DNA of 64,000 nucleotides, from contig NZ_JAPDRH010000003.1 in NCBI RefSeq assembly GCF_040706555.1, positions 248,001 to 312,000 on the forward strand, given 5' to 3'. Positions 54,788 through 63,544 of the stretch are shown here, piece after piece (positions within the stretch are counted from its first letter, which is position 1; every line of letters begins with the position of its first letter). Origin of the DNA: Lentisalinibacter salinarum (lineage in GTDB: Bacteria > Pseudomonadota > Gammaproteobacteria > Steroidobacterales > Woeseiaceae). The notes under the pieces were generated by a model, which did no database searches, had not been told where the DNA came from, and worked only from the letters and a program-made list of their open reading frames with translations. Made by a program: the position numbers and the translations under genes.

Positions 54788-54871
54788 CCGGGCCGCCACG
54801 CTACGGGGCGACCCGCCATAGTGTAATGCACGCTTGCGGGTGACGCCAGATCGCATCCGGCGCCGCGGGGT

Positions 54872-55684
54872 TCAGCGGATGCCGAGCACGTCGGCCATGG
54901 CGTACAGGCCCGGCGCGCGCCCGGCGAGCCAGCGCGCCGCAGCCAGCGCGCCGGAAGCGAAGGCCGCCCGGTCCTGGGCCTGGTGCACCAGGCTCAGGCG
55001 GTCGTAGTCGCCGCCGAACATCACCGTGTGTTCGCCCACGATGGCCCCGGCGCGGATCACGGAGAAGCCGATGGCGCCCCGTTCCCGGGGACCGCTCTCG
55101 CCCTGGCGGGCGTACACGGCCCGGTCCGCGAGACTCTCGCCCCGGGCCGCCGCCAGCGTCTCGCCCAGCATCAGGGCCGTACCCGAGGGTGCGTCCCGCT
55201 TGGCCCGGTGATGGGCCTCGGTGATCTCGGCGTCGTAGTCCGCGCCCAGTCGCGAGGCAGCCTCGCGCACCAGGAAGTTCAGCAGCTGGACGCCGACGCT
55301 CATGTTGCGGTCGTAGACCACCGGCACCGTCGCGGCGACGGGGCCCATGCGCTCGAGTTCCGACCGCGCCACCCCGGTGACGCCGCAGACGAGCGGCACC
55401 CGGTTTCGTTCGACGGCGTCCAGCACGGCCGCCGTGGCCACCGGCAGGGAGAAATCCACCACCACGTCGGCGCCGTCAAGCACCTGGTCCAGATCCGCGG
55501 AAGTGACCGCCGCGCTGTCCGCCGCGGCCGGATGCCAGCTGGCGACGGGCTCCCCCGATCGGGCATCGCCCTCGCGCACCCACGCAGCGGTGAGCTCCAG
55601 ATCCGGCTCCCGGGCGACGATATCGATGACGGCGCGGCCCATGCGGCCGGCCGCCCCCAGTACGGCGATGCGGGTGGTATCGAT
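54872..55684 (-). CDS. dapB: 4-hydroxy-tetrahydrodipicolinate reductase
   Basis: Lysine and diaminopimelate pathway reductase. The NAD(P)-binding loop is VLGAAGRMGRAV and the catalytic segment HHRAKRDAPSGTALMLGE. The first ATG in frame (55642) would cut off strand beta-1 and most of the nucleotide loop. The frame stays open upstream and encodes DTTRIAVLGAAGR, but has no ATG, GTG or TTG. A strong GGAGGAGG (55692-55699) points with 7-base spacing to ATC at 55684, which gives 270 aa, the normal length. I therefore annotate an ATC start; a sequencing error or other start is the alternative. dapB-carA-carB order is conserved. Confidence 0.88.
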   Translation of the reverse strand: MDTTRIAVLGAAGRMGRAVIDIVAREPDLELTAAWVREGDARSGEPVASWHPAAADSAAVTSADLDQVLDGADVVVDFSLPVATAAVLDAVERNRVPLVCGVTGVARSELERMGPVAATVPVVYDRNMSVGVQLLNFLVREAASRLGADYDAEITEAHHRAKRDAPSGTALMLGETLAAARGESLADRAVYARQGESGPRERGAIGFSVIRAGAIVGEHTVMFGGDYDRLSLVHQAQDRAAFASGALAAARWLAGRAPGLYAMADVLGIR

Positions 55685-55780
55685 GACGCTGCCTCCTCCG
55701 GTAGCCCAGGTGGCCCAGGTGGCCCTGGGCGGACAGCTTACCCCGCGGCCCGGCGGGCTGTCAGCAAGCCCGGAAGCCGC

Positions 55781-56914
55781 TCAGGTGATGCGCTCGAAGA
55801 AGCGCTTGACGGTATCTTTCCAGTTGCCCGAGTGGGGGTTGTGGGTCTCGCCGCCCGCCTCCACCGAGGACTCGAACTCGCGCAGGAGACGTTCCTGCTC
55901 CGCCGTGAGGTTCACCGGCGTCTCGATCACTGCCCGGCAGAACAGATCGCCGTGGCGCGGGCTGCGCACCGTGATGACGCCCTTGCCGCGCAGCCGGAAG
56001 ACCTTGCCGGACTGGGTGCCCGGCGGGACCTTCAGCGCCACCTGGCCATCCAGCGTGGGCAGGTCCACGGAGCCCCCCAGGGCCGCCGTGGCGAAGCTGA
56101 TTGGCACGTCGCAGTGCAGGTCCGCACCGTTACGCTCGAACAACTTGTGGGGCTTGATGTGGATCTCCACGTAGAGATCGCCCGGCGGGCCGCCGTTGCG
56201 CCCGGCCTCGCCCTCGCCGGAGAGGCGGATGCGGTCGCCCTCGTCGACCCCGGGCGGGATCTTCACCGAGAGGCTGCGCTCGGTCATCACGCGGCCACGC
56301 CCCTGACAGTCCTCGCAGGGGTCCGTGATCTTCGTCCCCTCGCCGCGGCAGGACGGACAGGTCTGCTGCACCGAGAAGAAGCCCTGCTGCATGCGCACCT
56401 GACCGACGCCGCCGCAGGTATCGCAGGTCTCCGGCGTCGAGCCGGGGGCCGAGCCGCTGCCGTCGCAGGTCTCGCAGCCGGTCAGCGAAGCGACGTCGAT
56501 CTCCACCGTGTCGCCGGCCACGGCGCGCTCGAGTTCCAGTTCCAGGTCATAGCGCAGGTCCGCGCCGCGGAACACCTGACTGCGCCCGCCGCGGCGGCCG
56601 CCGCCGAAGATGTCGCCGAAGACGTCGCCGAAGATGTCGCCGAAGGCGTCCGCCGGGTTGAAACCGCCGCCGCCCATGCCGCCGGCACCGCTGACGCCGG
56701 CATGACCGAACTGGTCGTAGGCCGACTTCTTGCGCGGATCCGACAGGACCTCGTAGGCCTCCTTGGCCTCCTTGAACTTGATCTCGGCGTCCGCGTCGTC
56801 CCTGTTGCGGTCGGGGTGGTACTTCATCGCCAGACGCCGGTAGGCCTTCTTGATCTCGATCGCCGAGGCGTCGCGGCCGACGTTCAGTACCTCGTAGTAG
56901 TCACGTTTCGACAT
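55781..56914 (-). CDS. dnaJ: Chaperone protein DnaJ
   Basis: Hsp40 co-chaperone stimulating DnaK ATPase. ATG 56914 gives 377 aa. J domain with HPD in LAMKYHPDRN, Gly/Phe-rich region (GHAGVSGAGGMGGGGFNPADAFGDIFGDVFGDIFGGGRRGG), four zinc repeats (CETCDGSGS, CDTCGGVGQ, CPSCRGEGT, CEDCQGRGR), and C-terminal substrate-binding domains ending near RFFERIT. It is last of hrcA-grpE-dnaK-dnaJ, separated from dnaK by two strong hairpins. Confidence 0.98.
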   Translation of the reverse strand: MSKRDYYEVLNVGRDASAIEIKKAYRRLAMKYHPDRNRDDADAEIKFKEAKEAYEVLSDPRKKSAYDQFGHAGVSGAGGMGGGGFNPADAFGDIFGDVFGDIFGGGRRGGRSQVFRGADLRYDLELELERAVAGDTVEIDVASLTGCETCDGSGSAPGSTPETCDTCGGVGQVRMQQGFFSVQQTCPSCRGEGTKITDPCEDCQGRGRVMTERSLSVKIPPGVDEGDRIRLSGEGEAGRNGGPPGDLYVEIHIKPHKLFERNGADLHCDVPISFATAALGGSVDLPTLDGQVALKVPPGTQSGKVFRLRGKGVITVRSPRHGDLFCRAVIETPVNLTAEQERLLREFESSVEAGGETHNPHSGNWKDTVKRFFERIT

Positions 56915-56932
56915 GCGCAGGTCCGTCACGGA

Positions 56933-57000
56933 CGCGGCTCCCGGCCGACAGCCGGGAGCCGCGCTTCACTCATCCCCGTGCCCGCCGCGCAGGCGGGCAC
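56933..57000 (-). other. Two strong hairpins in the dnaK-dnaJ gap
   Basis: A perfect 13-bp stem (CGCGGCTCCCGGC 56933-56945 with its complement 56951-56963, 5-base loop) and a 9-bp stem (56978-56986 with 56992-57000). No T tract follows either, so they look like mRNA-stabilising or partial attenuation elements rather than classical terminators. Confidence 0.75.
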
Positions 57001-57019
57001 CCCAATCGTCAGCTGCCGG

Positions 57020-58966
57020 TCAGGCCGACTTCTTGTTCTTGTCGTCGTCGTCCACTTCCTCGAACTCGGCGTCGACCACGTCGTCGGAGCCGGCCGACTC
57101 GCCGCCCTGGCCAGCCTGGCCCTCGGCGCCGCCTTCCTCGCCGCCCTGCGCCTGTTCATAGGCACGCTGGGCGATGGCGGCAGAGGCCTCGGCCAGTGCC
57201 TTGGAGCGCGCCTCGATGGCGTCCTTGTCGTCGCCCTCCAGCGCCTTCTTCAGATCGCTGATGGCGGACTCCACGTTGTGGCGCTCCTCGCCGCTGGCCT
57301 TCTCGCCCAAGTCGTCCAGCGCCTTCTCGGCACCGTGGATCAGGGCGTCGGCCTGGTTGCGCACGTCGACGAGCTCGCGGAACTTCCGGTCCTCCTCGGC
57401 GTGAGCCTCGGCCTCCTCGACCATACGGTCGATCTCCTCATCGGAGAGGCCGCTGGAGGCCTTGATGACGATGTTCTGGCTCTTGCCGGTGGCCTTGTCC
57501 TTGGCCGAGACGTTCAGGATGCCGTTGGCGTCGATATCGAAGGTGACCTCGATCTGCGGCATGCCGCGCGGCGCCGGCGGGATGTCCGCCAGGTCGAAAC
57601 GGCCCAGCGACTTGTTGTCGGCCGCCCGCTCGCGCTCGCCCTGCAGCACGTGGATGGTCACCGCGGTCTGGTTGTCGTCCGCCGTGGAGAACGTCTGCTG
57701 GGCGTTCGCCGGGATGGTCGTGTTCTTCTCGATCAGCTTCGTCATGACGCCGCCGAGGGTCTCGATACCGAGCGACAGCGGGGTCACGTCGAGCAGCAGC
57801 ACGTCCTTGACGTCGCCCGAGAGCACGCCGCCCTGGATGGCCGCACCGAGTGCGACGGCCTCGTCCGGATTCACGTCCTTGCGCGGCTCCTTGCCGAAGA
57901 AGTTCTTCACCTCTTCCTGCACCTTGGGCATGCGGGTCTGGCCGCCCACGAGGATGACGTCGTCGATCTCGGAGACCTTCAGGCCCGCATCGGACAGCGC
58001 CGTCTTGCACGGACCGATCGTGCGGCCGATCAGCTCCTCCACCAGCGACTCGAGCTTGGCCCGGGTCAGCTTGATGTTCAGATGCTTCGGACCGCTGGCA
58101 TCCGCCGTAATGTAAGGCAGGTTCACCTCGGTCTGCTGCCCCGCGGACAGCTCGATCTTGGCCTTCTCGCCGGCCTCTTTCAGGCGCTGCATCGCGAGCG
58201 GATCCTTGCGAATGTCGACACCGCTCTCCTTCTCGAACTGGGAGGCGAGATACTCGATGATGCGCAGGTCGAAGTCCTCACCGCCGAGGAACGTGTCGCC
58301 GTTCGTCGCAAGCACCTCGAACTGGTGCTCGCCGTCCACCTCGGCGATCTCGATGATCGAGATGTCGAAGGTACCACCGCCCAGGTCGTAGACGGCGATC
58401 TTGCGGTCGCCGCGCTTCTTGTCCATGCCGTAGGCCAGCGCGGCCGCAGTCGGCTCGTTGATGATGCGGCGCACTTCCAGGCCCGCGATCTTGCCGGCGT
58501 CCTTGGTGGCCTGGCGCTGCGAGTCGTTGAAGTAGGCCGGGACGGTGATGACCGCCTCGGTCACCTCTTCGCCGAGATAATCCTCGGCCGTCTTCTTCAT
58601 CTTCATCAGCACCCGCGCGGAGACCTCCGGCGGCGCCATCTTCTTGTCGCCCACCTTCACCCAGGCGTCGCCGTTGTCCGCCTCGACGATGTCGTAGGAG
58701 ACCATGTCGATGTCGCGCTGGACGACGTCGTCCTTGAAGCGGCGGCCGATGAGGCGCTTGACGGCGAACAGGGTGTTGGCCGGATTGGTGACGGCCTGGC
58801 GCTTGGCCGACTGACCGACCAGCACCTCGTCGTCCTTGGTGAAGGCGACGATGGACGGCGTGGTCCGATCGCCCTCGCTGTTCTCGATGACCTTGGCCTT
58901 GTCGCCTTCCATGACGGCGACGCACGAGTTCGTCGTGCCGAGGTCTATGCCGATTACCTTACCCAT
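57020..58966 (-). CDS. dnaK: Chaperone protein DnaK
   Basis: Hsp70 chaperone. ATG 58966 gives 648 aa. Nucleotide-binding domain with GKVIGIDLGTTNSCVAVMEG, VPAYFNDSQRQATKDAGKIAGLEVRRIINEPTAAALAYG, and AVYDLGGGTFDISIIEI; linker DVLLLDVTPLSLGIETLGG; substrate-binding domain with TTIPANAQQTFSTADDNQTAV; and an acidic C-terminus (VVDAEFEEVDDDDKNKKSA). Its operon has a CIRCE ahead of hrcA. Confidence 0.99.
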   Translation of the reverse strand: MGKVIGIDLGTTNSCVAVMEGDKAKVIENSEGDRTTPSIVAFTKDDEVLVGQSAKRQAVTNPANTLFAVKRLIGRRFKDDVVQRDIDMVSYDIVEADNGDAWVKVGDKKMAPPEVSARVLMKMKKTAEDYLGEEVTEAVITVPAYFNDSQRQATKDAGKIAGLEVRRIINEPTAAALAYGMDKKRGDRKIAVYDLGGGTFDISIIEIAEVDGEHQFEVLATNGDTFLGGEDFDLRIIEYLASQFEKESGVDIRKDPLAMQRLKEAGEKAKIELSAGQQTEVNLPYITADASGPKHLNIKLTRAKLESLVEELIGRTIGPCKTALSDAGLKVSEIDDVILVGGQTRMPKVQEEVKNFFGKEPRKDVNPDEAVALGAAIQGGVLSGDVKDVLLLDVTPLSLGIETLGGVMTKLIEKNTTIPANAQQTFSTADDNQTAVTIHVLQGERERAADNKSLGRFDLADIPPAPRGMPQIEVTFDIDANGILNVSAKDKATGKSQNIVIKASSGLSDEEIDRMVEEAEAHAEEDRKFRELVDVRNQADALIHGAEKALDDLGEKASGEERHNVESAISDLKKALEGDDKDAIEARSKALAEASAAIAQRAYEQAQGGEEGGAEGQAGQGGESAGSDDVVDAEFEEVDDDDKNKKSA

Positions 58967-59034
58967 GAAAATCTCCCCATAACGTGGTGTCAAAAACTGT
59001 GTTGCCGTCTAGATGGGGCCCGCCCCACGGCCTT

Positions 59035-59619
59035 TCAACCCTCGCCGCTCTGCGGTTCTGCGGCCACGATGACCCGGGCCGGGCGCAGCAGCCGCCCGTT
59101 GATGCGGTAGCCCTTCTGGACCACCGTGAGAACGCTGCCCGGCTCCGCCTCGGCGGAGGGCTGCATGGTCATGGCCTCGTGGTACTCGGGGTCGAAGCGC
59201 TCGCCCCGGGGGTCGATCTCCTCGACGCCGAAGTCGCCCAGCACCTTGCGCAGCTGCTTCAGGGTGGCCTCCTTGCCCTCCAGCAGGCTGGCGGCGTCGG
59301 CCGCCTGGCCGGCGGCGATGCCCATCTCCAGGCTGTCCGCCACGCCGAGCAACTCGCCGGCGAAGCGTTCGATGGCGTACCTGCGGGTGTTTTCCAGGTC
59401 CCGCGCGGCCCGCTTGCGGAAATTCTCCAGCTCGGCCACGGCACGCAGATATTTCTCCCAGTTCTCGTCCGCCCGGCGGCGTTCCGCCTCCAGCGGGTCT
59501 TCGTCAGCGCCGGCACGGCCCTCGCCTTCCAGCACCTGCGTCTCGGCGAACTCGTCTGCCGGCTCTCCGGTCTCGTCTTCCCGCACCGGGTCGTCGCTGC
59601 GTTCGGGATCGTTGCTCAT
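59035..59619 (-). CDS. grpE: Nucleotide exchange factor GrpE
   Basis: ADP-release factor for DnaK, 194 aa. An acidic, disordered N-terminus of about 50 residues precedes the long helix (RRRADENWEKYLRAVAELENFRKRAARDLENTRRYAIERFAGELLGVADSLEMG) and the beta domain DPRGERFDPEYHEAMTMQPSAEAEPGSVLTVVQKGYRINGRLLRPARVIV, which contains the conserved FDPxxHEAM-type motif. It lies between hrcA and dnaK. Confidence 0.97.
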   Translation of the reverse strand: MSNDPERSDDPVREDETGEPADEFAETQVLEGEGRAGADEDPLEAERRRADENWEKYLRAVAELENFRKRAARDLENTRRYAIERFAGELLGVADSLEMGIAAGQAADAASLLEGKEATLKQLRKVLGDFGVEEIDPRGERFDPEYHEAMTMQPSAEAEPGSVLTVVQKGYRINGRLLRPARVIVAAEPQSGEG

Positions 59620-59693
59620 AAACCACTACTCCGCTGCAAATGCCGACGCCGCCGCGGGGCGGCGCCTCTCACTTCTAGTGTCCTGTGTGAGGC

Positions 59694-60752
59694 CTAGGTG
59701 CGGGAATTCAAGGCCGATCCCAGCAACTTCGCCGTGATATCGACGATGGGGATGACCCGGTCGTAGGCCATGCGGGAGGGGCCGATGACGCCGAGCACGC
59801 CGATGACCTCCTCGTCCACCACATAGGGAGCCGCCACCACGCTGCAGTCGTCCAGGATGCCGTAGCCCGACTCCTCGCCGATGAAGATCTGCACGCCCTC
59901 GGCCCGGATGCTGCGATCGAGGAGATCGAGCATGAAACGGCGCTCGTTGAAGGCCTCGAACAGCCGGCGCAGCTTCTCGAGGTCCGAGAGCTCCGCGAAA
60001 TCCATCAGGTTGGTCTCGCCGGCCACCACATAGTCGCTGCGGTGCTCGCCGGCGCCCTCGAAGGCGTGGTGGGCCATCGCCACCATGTCCAGCATCGTCT
60101 GGTTCATGGAGTCGCGGGTCTGCTCCAGCTCGTCCACCAGCCGCGTGCGGATGGTCTCCAGATCGCTGCCGGCATAGCGGTCATTCAGAAAGTTGGCCGC
60201 CCGGCGGAGCTCGGATTCGGTGTAGGTGCGCGAAGTATGCAGGATCCGATTCTGCACCTCGCGCTCGTTCACCACCAGGATGGCCAGCACGCGGTTGTCC
60301 GACAGCGGCAGGAACTCGATCTGGCGCAGCGTGACCCGCTCGGCCCGGGGCACGGACACCACGCCGGCCATGCGGGTGATGTGGGAGAGCAGATTCGACG
60401 TGGAGGTGATGAGCGTGTCCGGGTCGTCGCGCAGCGTCTCGAGCTCCTGGCGCAGCCGGACCACCTCCGACTCCCTAAGCGGGCGCAGCTTCAGCAGCGT
60501 ATCCACGAAGAAGCGATAGCCGAGCGCGGTCGGCACGCGGCCGGCCGAGGTGTGGGGTGCCGAGACAAACCCCATCTCCTCGAGGTCCGACATCACGTTG
60601 CGGATGGTGGCAGGACTGAGATCGAGGCCGGAGTCCCGCGACAGGGTGCGCGAACCCACCGGCTGTCCGTCACGGACATACCGCTCTATCAGCACCTTCA
60701 GGAGGTGCCGGGCTCGCTCGTTCGGGACCGATCTGTCGACTTCGGCTGGCAT
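59694..60752 (-). CDS. hrcA: Heat-inducible transcription repressor HrcA
   Basis: Represses chaperone operons by binding CIRCE, with activity tied to GroEL availability. The 352-aa protein has an N-terminal winged helix (NERARHLLKVLIERYVRDGQPVGSRTLSRDSGLDLSPATIRNVMSDLEEMGFVSAPHTSAGRVPTALGYRFFVD) and C-terminal GAF-like domain (IRAEGVQIFIGEESGYGILDDCSVVAAPYVVDEEVIGVLGVIGPSRMAYDRVIPIVDITAKLLG). It is first in the operon with grpE, dnaK and dnaJ, so it is probably autoregulated. In this class it can coexist with sigma32 control. Confidence 0.97.
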   Translation of the reverse strand: MPAEVDRSVPNERARHLLKVLIERYVRDGQPVGSRTLSRDSGLDLSPATIRNVMSDLEEMGFVSAPHTSAGRVPTALGYRFFVDTLLKLRPLRESEVVRLRQELETLRDDPDTLITSTSNLLSHITRMAGVVSVPRAERVTLRQIEFLPLSDNRVLAILVVNEREVQNRILHTSRTYTESELRRAANFLNDRYAGSDLETIRTRLVDELEQTRDSMNQTMLDMVAMAHHAFEGAGEHRSDYVVAGETNLMDFAELSDLEKLRRLFEAFNERRFMLDLLDRSIRAEGVQIFIGEESGYGILDDCSVVAAPYVVDEEVIGVLGVIGPSRMAYDRVIPIVDITAKLLGSALNSRT

Positions 60753-60780
60753 TACGGACTACATCCTCGATTTTCGCCCG

Positions 60781-60807
60781 CTGGCACTCAACCCGCCAGT
60801 GTGCTAA
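60781..60807 (-). promoter_or_regulatory. CIRCE operator upstream of hrcA
   Basis: On the minus strand TTAGCACAC, nine bases, GAGTGCCAG, compared with the CIRCE consensus TTAGCACTC-N9-GAGTGCTAA: eight of nine and seven of nine matches with exact spacing. It lies 28 bases before the hrcA ATG. Confidence 0.82.
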
Positions 60808-60950
60808 CAAAAGCTAGCAACGGCCCGTGACCCCGTCAAGGAGACATCGCCGGGGTCGGCCGGGCGCCTCAATTCGCGTAAGCTCGACCCACTGCAAGCG
60901 CCGAGAGCCCCTGCAACCCCTACAGGCACGACAGCGACCAGACCTGCCCC

Positions 60951-61844
60951 ATGACCAACACCTTCGAGACCGTCGCCGTCTTCGGCCGCCACTCCGACCC
61001 CCGCGTGGCCGAGCCCATGACCGCCATCGCCGAGTTTCTCAGCCAGAGAGGCGTCGAGGTGCTGGTGGCCGCCAATGTGGACCTGGAGATCGCCGGCCGG
61101 AGGATTCCCGAGGACAAACTGGCGCCGTCCGCCGATCTGGTGATCGCCGTGGGCGGCGACGGCACCATGCTGTATGCCACCCGCCTCGCGGTCGGGCATT
61201 CGGTGCCCCTGCTGGGCGTGAACCGGGGGCGTCTTGGCTTTCTCACCGACGTCACACCCGAGGCGATGCTCTCCAGCGTCGAGGCGGTGCTCGAGGGCGA
61301 CTACAGCCGCGAGACCCGGCTGCTGCTGGCCGCCGAGCTGCAGCGCCCCGACGGCACCTGCGTCACCGACATGGCGCTGAACGACGTCGTGCTGGCCCGG
61401 CGCGAGACCGGCCGCATGGTCGACTACGAAACCTGGGTGGACAACCGCTACGTCAACACCCATTCCGGCGACGGCCTCATCGTGGCCACCCCGACGGGCT
61501 CCACCGCCTATGCCCTGTCCTGCGGCGGGCCCATCGTCCAGCCGGACCTGGACGCCATGGTGCTGGTGCCGGTCTGCCCGCACACGCTCAGCGACCGGCC
61601 CATCGTTATCCCCGCCGCCTCCGAGGTGCAGATCCGGCTGTTCGAGCGGCCGGAAACCCGGGGCGAGATCACCTGCGACGGTTATCCGCTGGGCGCGCTC
61701 GAGGACGGCGACCGCCTGATCGTGCGTGCCGCCGACGACCGCATCACCCTGATCCACCCGCCCGGCCACGACTACTACGAGATCCTGCGCTCGAAGCTGA
61801 ACTGGGGCCGGGACAGCCGGGTGCGCCGCACGATCCGCGCCTGA
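60951..61844 (+). CDS. nadK: NAD kinase
   Basis: ATP-dependent kinase making NADP. The 297-aa protein has the family GGDGTML motif (residues 68-74, in IAVGGDGTMLYATR), LLGVNRGRLGFLTDV, the NE/D-like ALNDVVL, and the C-terminal signature GDGLIVATPTGSTAYALSCGGPIVQPDLDAMVLVPVCPHTLSDRPIV. It is divergent from hrcA and 8 bases upstream of recN, a conserved pair. Confidence 0.97.
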   Translation: MTNTFETVAVFGRHSDPRVAEPMTAIAEFLSQRGVEVLVAANVDLEIAGRRIPEDKLAPSADLVIAVGGDGTMLYATRLAVGHSVPLLGVNRGRLGFLTDVTPEAMLSSVEAVLEGDYSRETRLLLAAELQRPDGTCVTDMALNDVVLARRETGRMVDYETWVDNRYVNTHSGDGLIVATPTGSTAYALSCGGPIVQPDLDAMVLVPVCPHTLSDRPIVIPAASEVQIRLFERPETRGEITCDGYPLGALEDGDRLIVRAADDRITLIHPPGHDYYEILRSKLNWGRDSRVRRTIRA

Positions 61845-61852
61845 GGGACGGC

Positions 61853-63544
61853 ATGCTGAAACGCATCCACATCCGCAATTTCGCCATCATCGACGAGATC
61901 GAGCTCGATCTGGGCGCCGGCATGACCGCGCTGACCGGTGAGACCGGCGCGGGCAAGTCCATCCTCATCGATGCGCTCGGCCTGATCCTGGGCGACCGGG
62001 GCAGCGCCGAGGTGGTGCGCCAGGGCGCGAAGCGGGCCGAGATCAGCGCCGAATTCGAGATCGATGGCATGGCCGAGGTGGAGACCTGGCTGGAAGAGCA
62101 GAGCCTCGATCTCGACGGCGAATGCCTGCTGCGTCGGGTGATCGGCGGCGACGGCCGCTCCCGCGCCTACATCAACGGCAACGCCGTGCCGGTGCAGAAC
62201 CTGCGCGCAATCGGCGAGCACCTGGTGGACATCCACGGGCAGCACGAGCACCAGTCACTGGCCCGCCGCGAGGCCCAGCGCGACCTGCTGGACCATCACG
62301 GCGGCCATCAGAACCTGCGGGAGGAACTCGGCGACGCCTGGCGGCGTTGGCAGCGCCTGGCCGACGAACTGGACGACCTGCGCACCCGGCGCAGCGAGCG
62401 CGACAGCCGGCTGGAGTTCCTCCGCTTCCAGGTCGACGAACTCGAGGCGCTGGCCCTGGGACCCGAGGAACTCGCGGAGCTGGAGGCCGAGCGCCGCCGA
62501 CTCGCCAACATGAGCCGGCTCGCCGAGGGCTCGGCCGCAGCGCTCGGCGCGCTGTACGAGAATGACGAGGTCAGCGCCCAGTCCCTGGTCGCGGAGTCCG
62601 TGCGTCGGCTGGAGGAACTCGCGGAACTGGATCCTGCGCTGGAAGGCGCAGCGCGGCTGGCCGTCGAGGCCGAGGCCGCCATCAGCGAGGCGGCCGAGGA
62701 GATCCGCCGCTATACCGGCTCGCTCGAATCCGATCCCGGCCGCCACGACGAGGTGGAGACCCGCCTCGGCGCCATCCGCGACGTGGCCCGCAAGCACCGC
62801 GTCGAGGCCGGGGAGCTGCCGTCACAGCTGGAACGGCTGCAGGCCGAACTCACCGAGCTGGAGGAGGCGGACGTGCGGCTCGAATCCCTGGAACGCGACG
62901 CCGCCGCGGCCCGGGAGAAATACGACGGCCTCGCGGCCGAACTCACGGCGGCACGCCGGCGCACGGCCGGGGACTTCTCGGAGCAGGTCACGGCCGCCAT
63001 GCAGACGCTCAGCATGTCCGGCGGGCGCTTCGTCGTGGCCGTGGAGACGCCGGCCGATGCCGAGCCCCGGGAGCACGGCGCGGACCGCGTCGAATTCCTG
63101 GTCAGTGCCAACCCGGGCCAGGAGCCCATGAGTCTGGCCCGGGTTGCCTCGGGCGGCGAACTCTCCCGCATCAGCCTGGCCATCCAGGTGGTCGCCGCGG
63201 GCGCCAGCACCATCCCGAGCATGGTGTTCGACGAGGTGGACAGCGGCATCGGCGGCGGCGTGGCCGAGATCGTCGGCCGCCGGCTGCGCCAGCTCGGCGA
63301 CCAGCGGCAGGTGCTTTGCGTAACCCACCTGCCCCAGGTGGCGAGCCAGGCTCACCGGCACCTGCGGGTGGCGAAGGTGACGGACGGCAAGAGCACGCGC
63401 ACCGGCATCACGCCGCTGGGTGATAAGGAGCGGGTGGAGGAGATCGCCCGGATGCTGGGCGGTGTGGAGATCACGGAGCGAACCCGCGAGCATGCCGCGG
63501 AGATGCTGGCGGAGGCTGCGGGCGGCCGCGAACGGAGCGCCTGA
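61853..63544 (+). CDS. recN: DNA repair protein RecN
   Basis: SMC-like ATPase for double-strand break repair. ATG 61853 with GAGGGA upstream gives 563 aa. Walker A GETGAGKS at residues 29-36, coiled-coil regions around residues 150-370, ABC signature LARVASGGELSRISLAIQ, Walker B SMVFDEVDSGIGGGVAEIVG, and CVTHLPQVAS. The in-frame extension upstream overlaps nadK and is not coding. The stop abuts the stop of the convergent fur. Confidence 0.97.
   Translation: MLKRIHIRNFAIIDEIELDLGAGMTALTGETGAGKSILIDALGLILGDRGSAEVVRQGAKRAEISAEFEIDGMAEVETWLEEQSLDLDGECLLRRVIGGDGRSRAYINGNAVPVQNLRAIGEHLVDIHGQHEHQSLARREAQRDLLDHHGGHQNLREELGDAWRRWQRLADELDDLRTRRSERDSRLEFLRFQVDELEALALGPEELAELEAERRRLANMSRLAEGSAAALGALYENDEVSAQSLVAESVRRLEELAELDPALEGAARLAVEAEAAISEAAEEIRRYTGSLESDPGRHDEVETRLGAIRDVARKHRVEAGELPSQLERLQAELTELEEADVRLESLERDAAAAREKYDGLAAELTAARRRTAGDFSEQVTAAMQTLSMSGGRFVVAVETPADAEPREHGADRVEFLVSANPGQEPMSLARVASGGELSRISLAIQVVAAGASTIPSMVFDEVDSGIGGGVAEIVGRRLRQLGDQRQVLCVTHLPQVASQAHRHLRVAKVTDGKSTRTGITPLGDKERVEEIARMLGGVEITERTREHAAEMLAEAAGGRERSA

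Noticed and set aside
54691..54819. 42-codon Arg-rich ORF ending in an ATGA overlap with carA, a possible leader peptide
   Set aside because: Its ATG directly abuts the -10-like TACACT, so the mRNA from that promoter would not contain it, and there is no ribosome site. An upstream promoter would be needed to revive the idea.
55701..55730. Short direct repeat CCCAGGTGG between dnaJ and dapB
   Set aside because: Two copies in a G+C-rich gap; too short to interpret.
60827..61852. In-frame upstream extension of recN (over 300 residues)
   Set aside because: It overlaps nadK entirely in another frame and has Arg/Gly/Ala-rich shadow composition; the RecN N-terminus starts at 61853 with a ribosome site.
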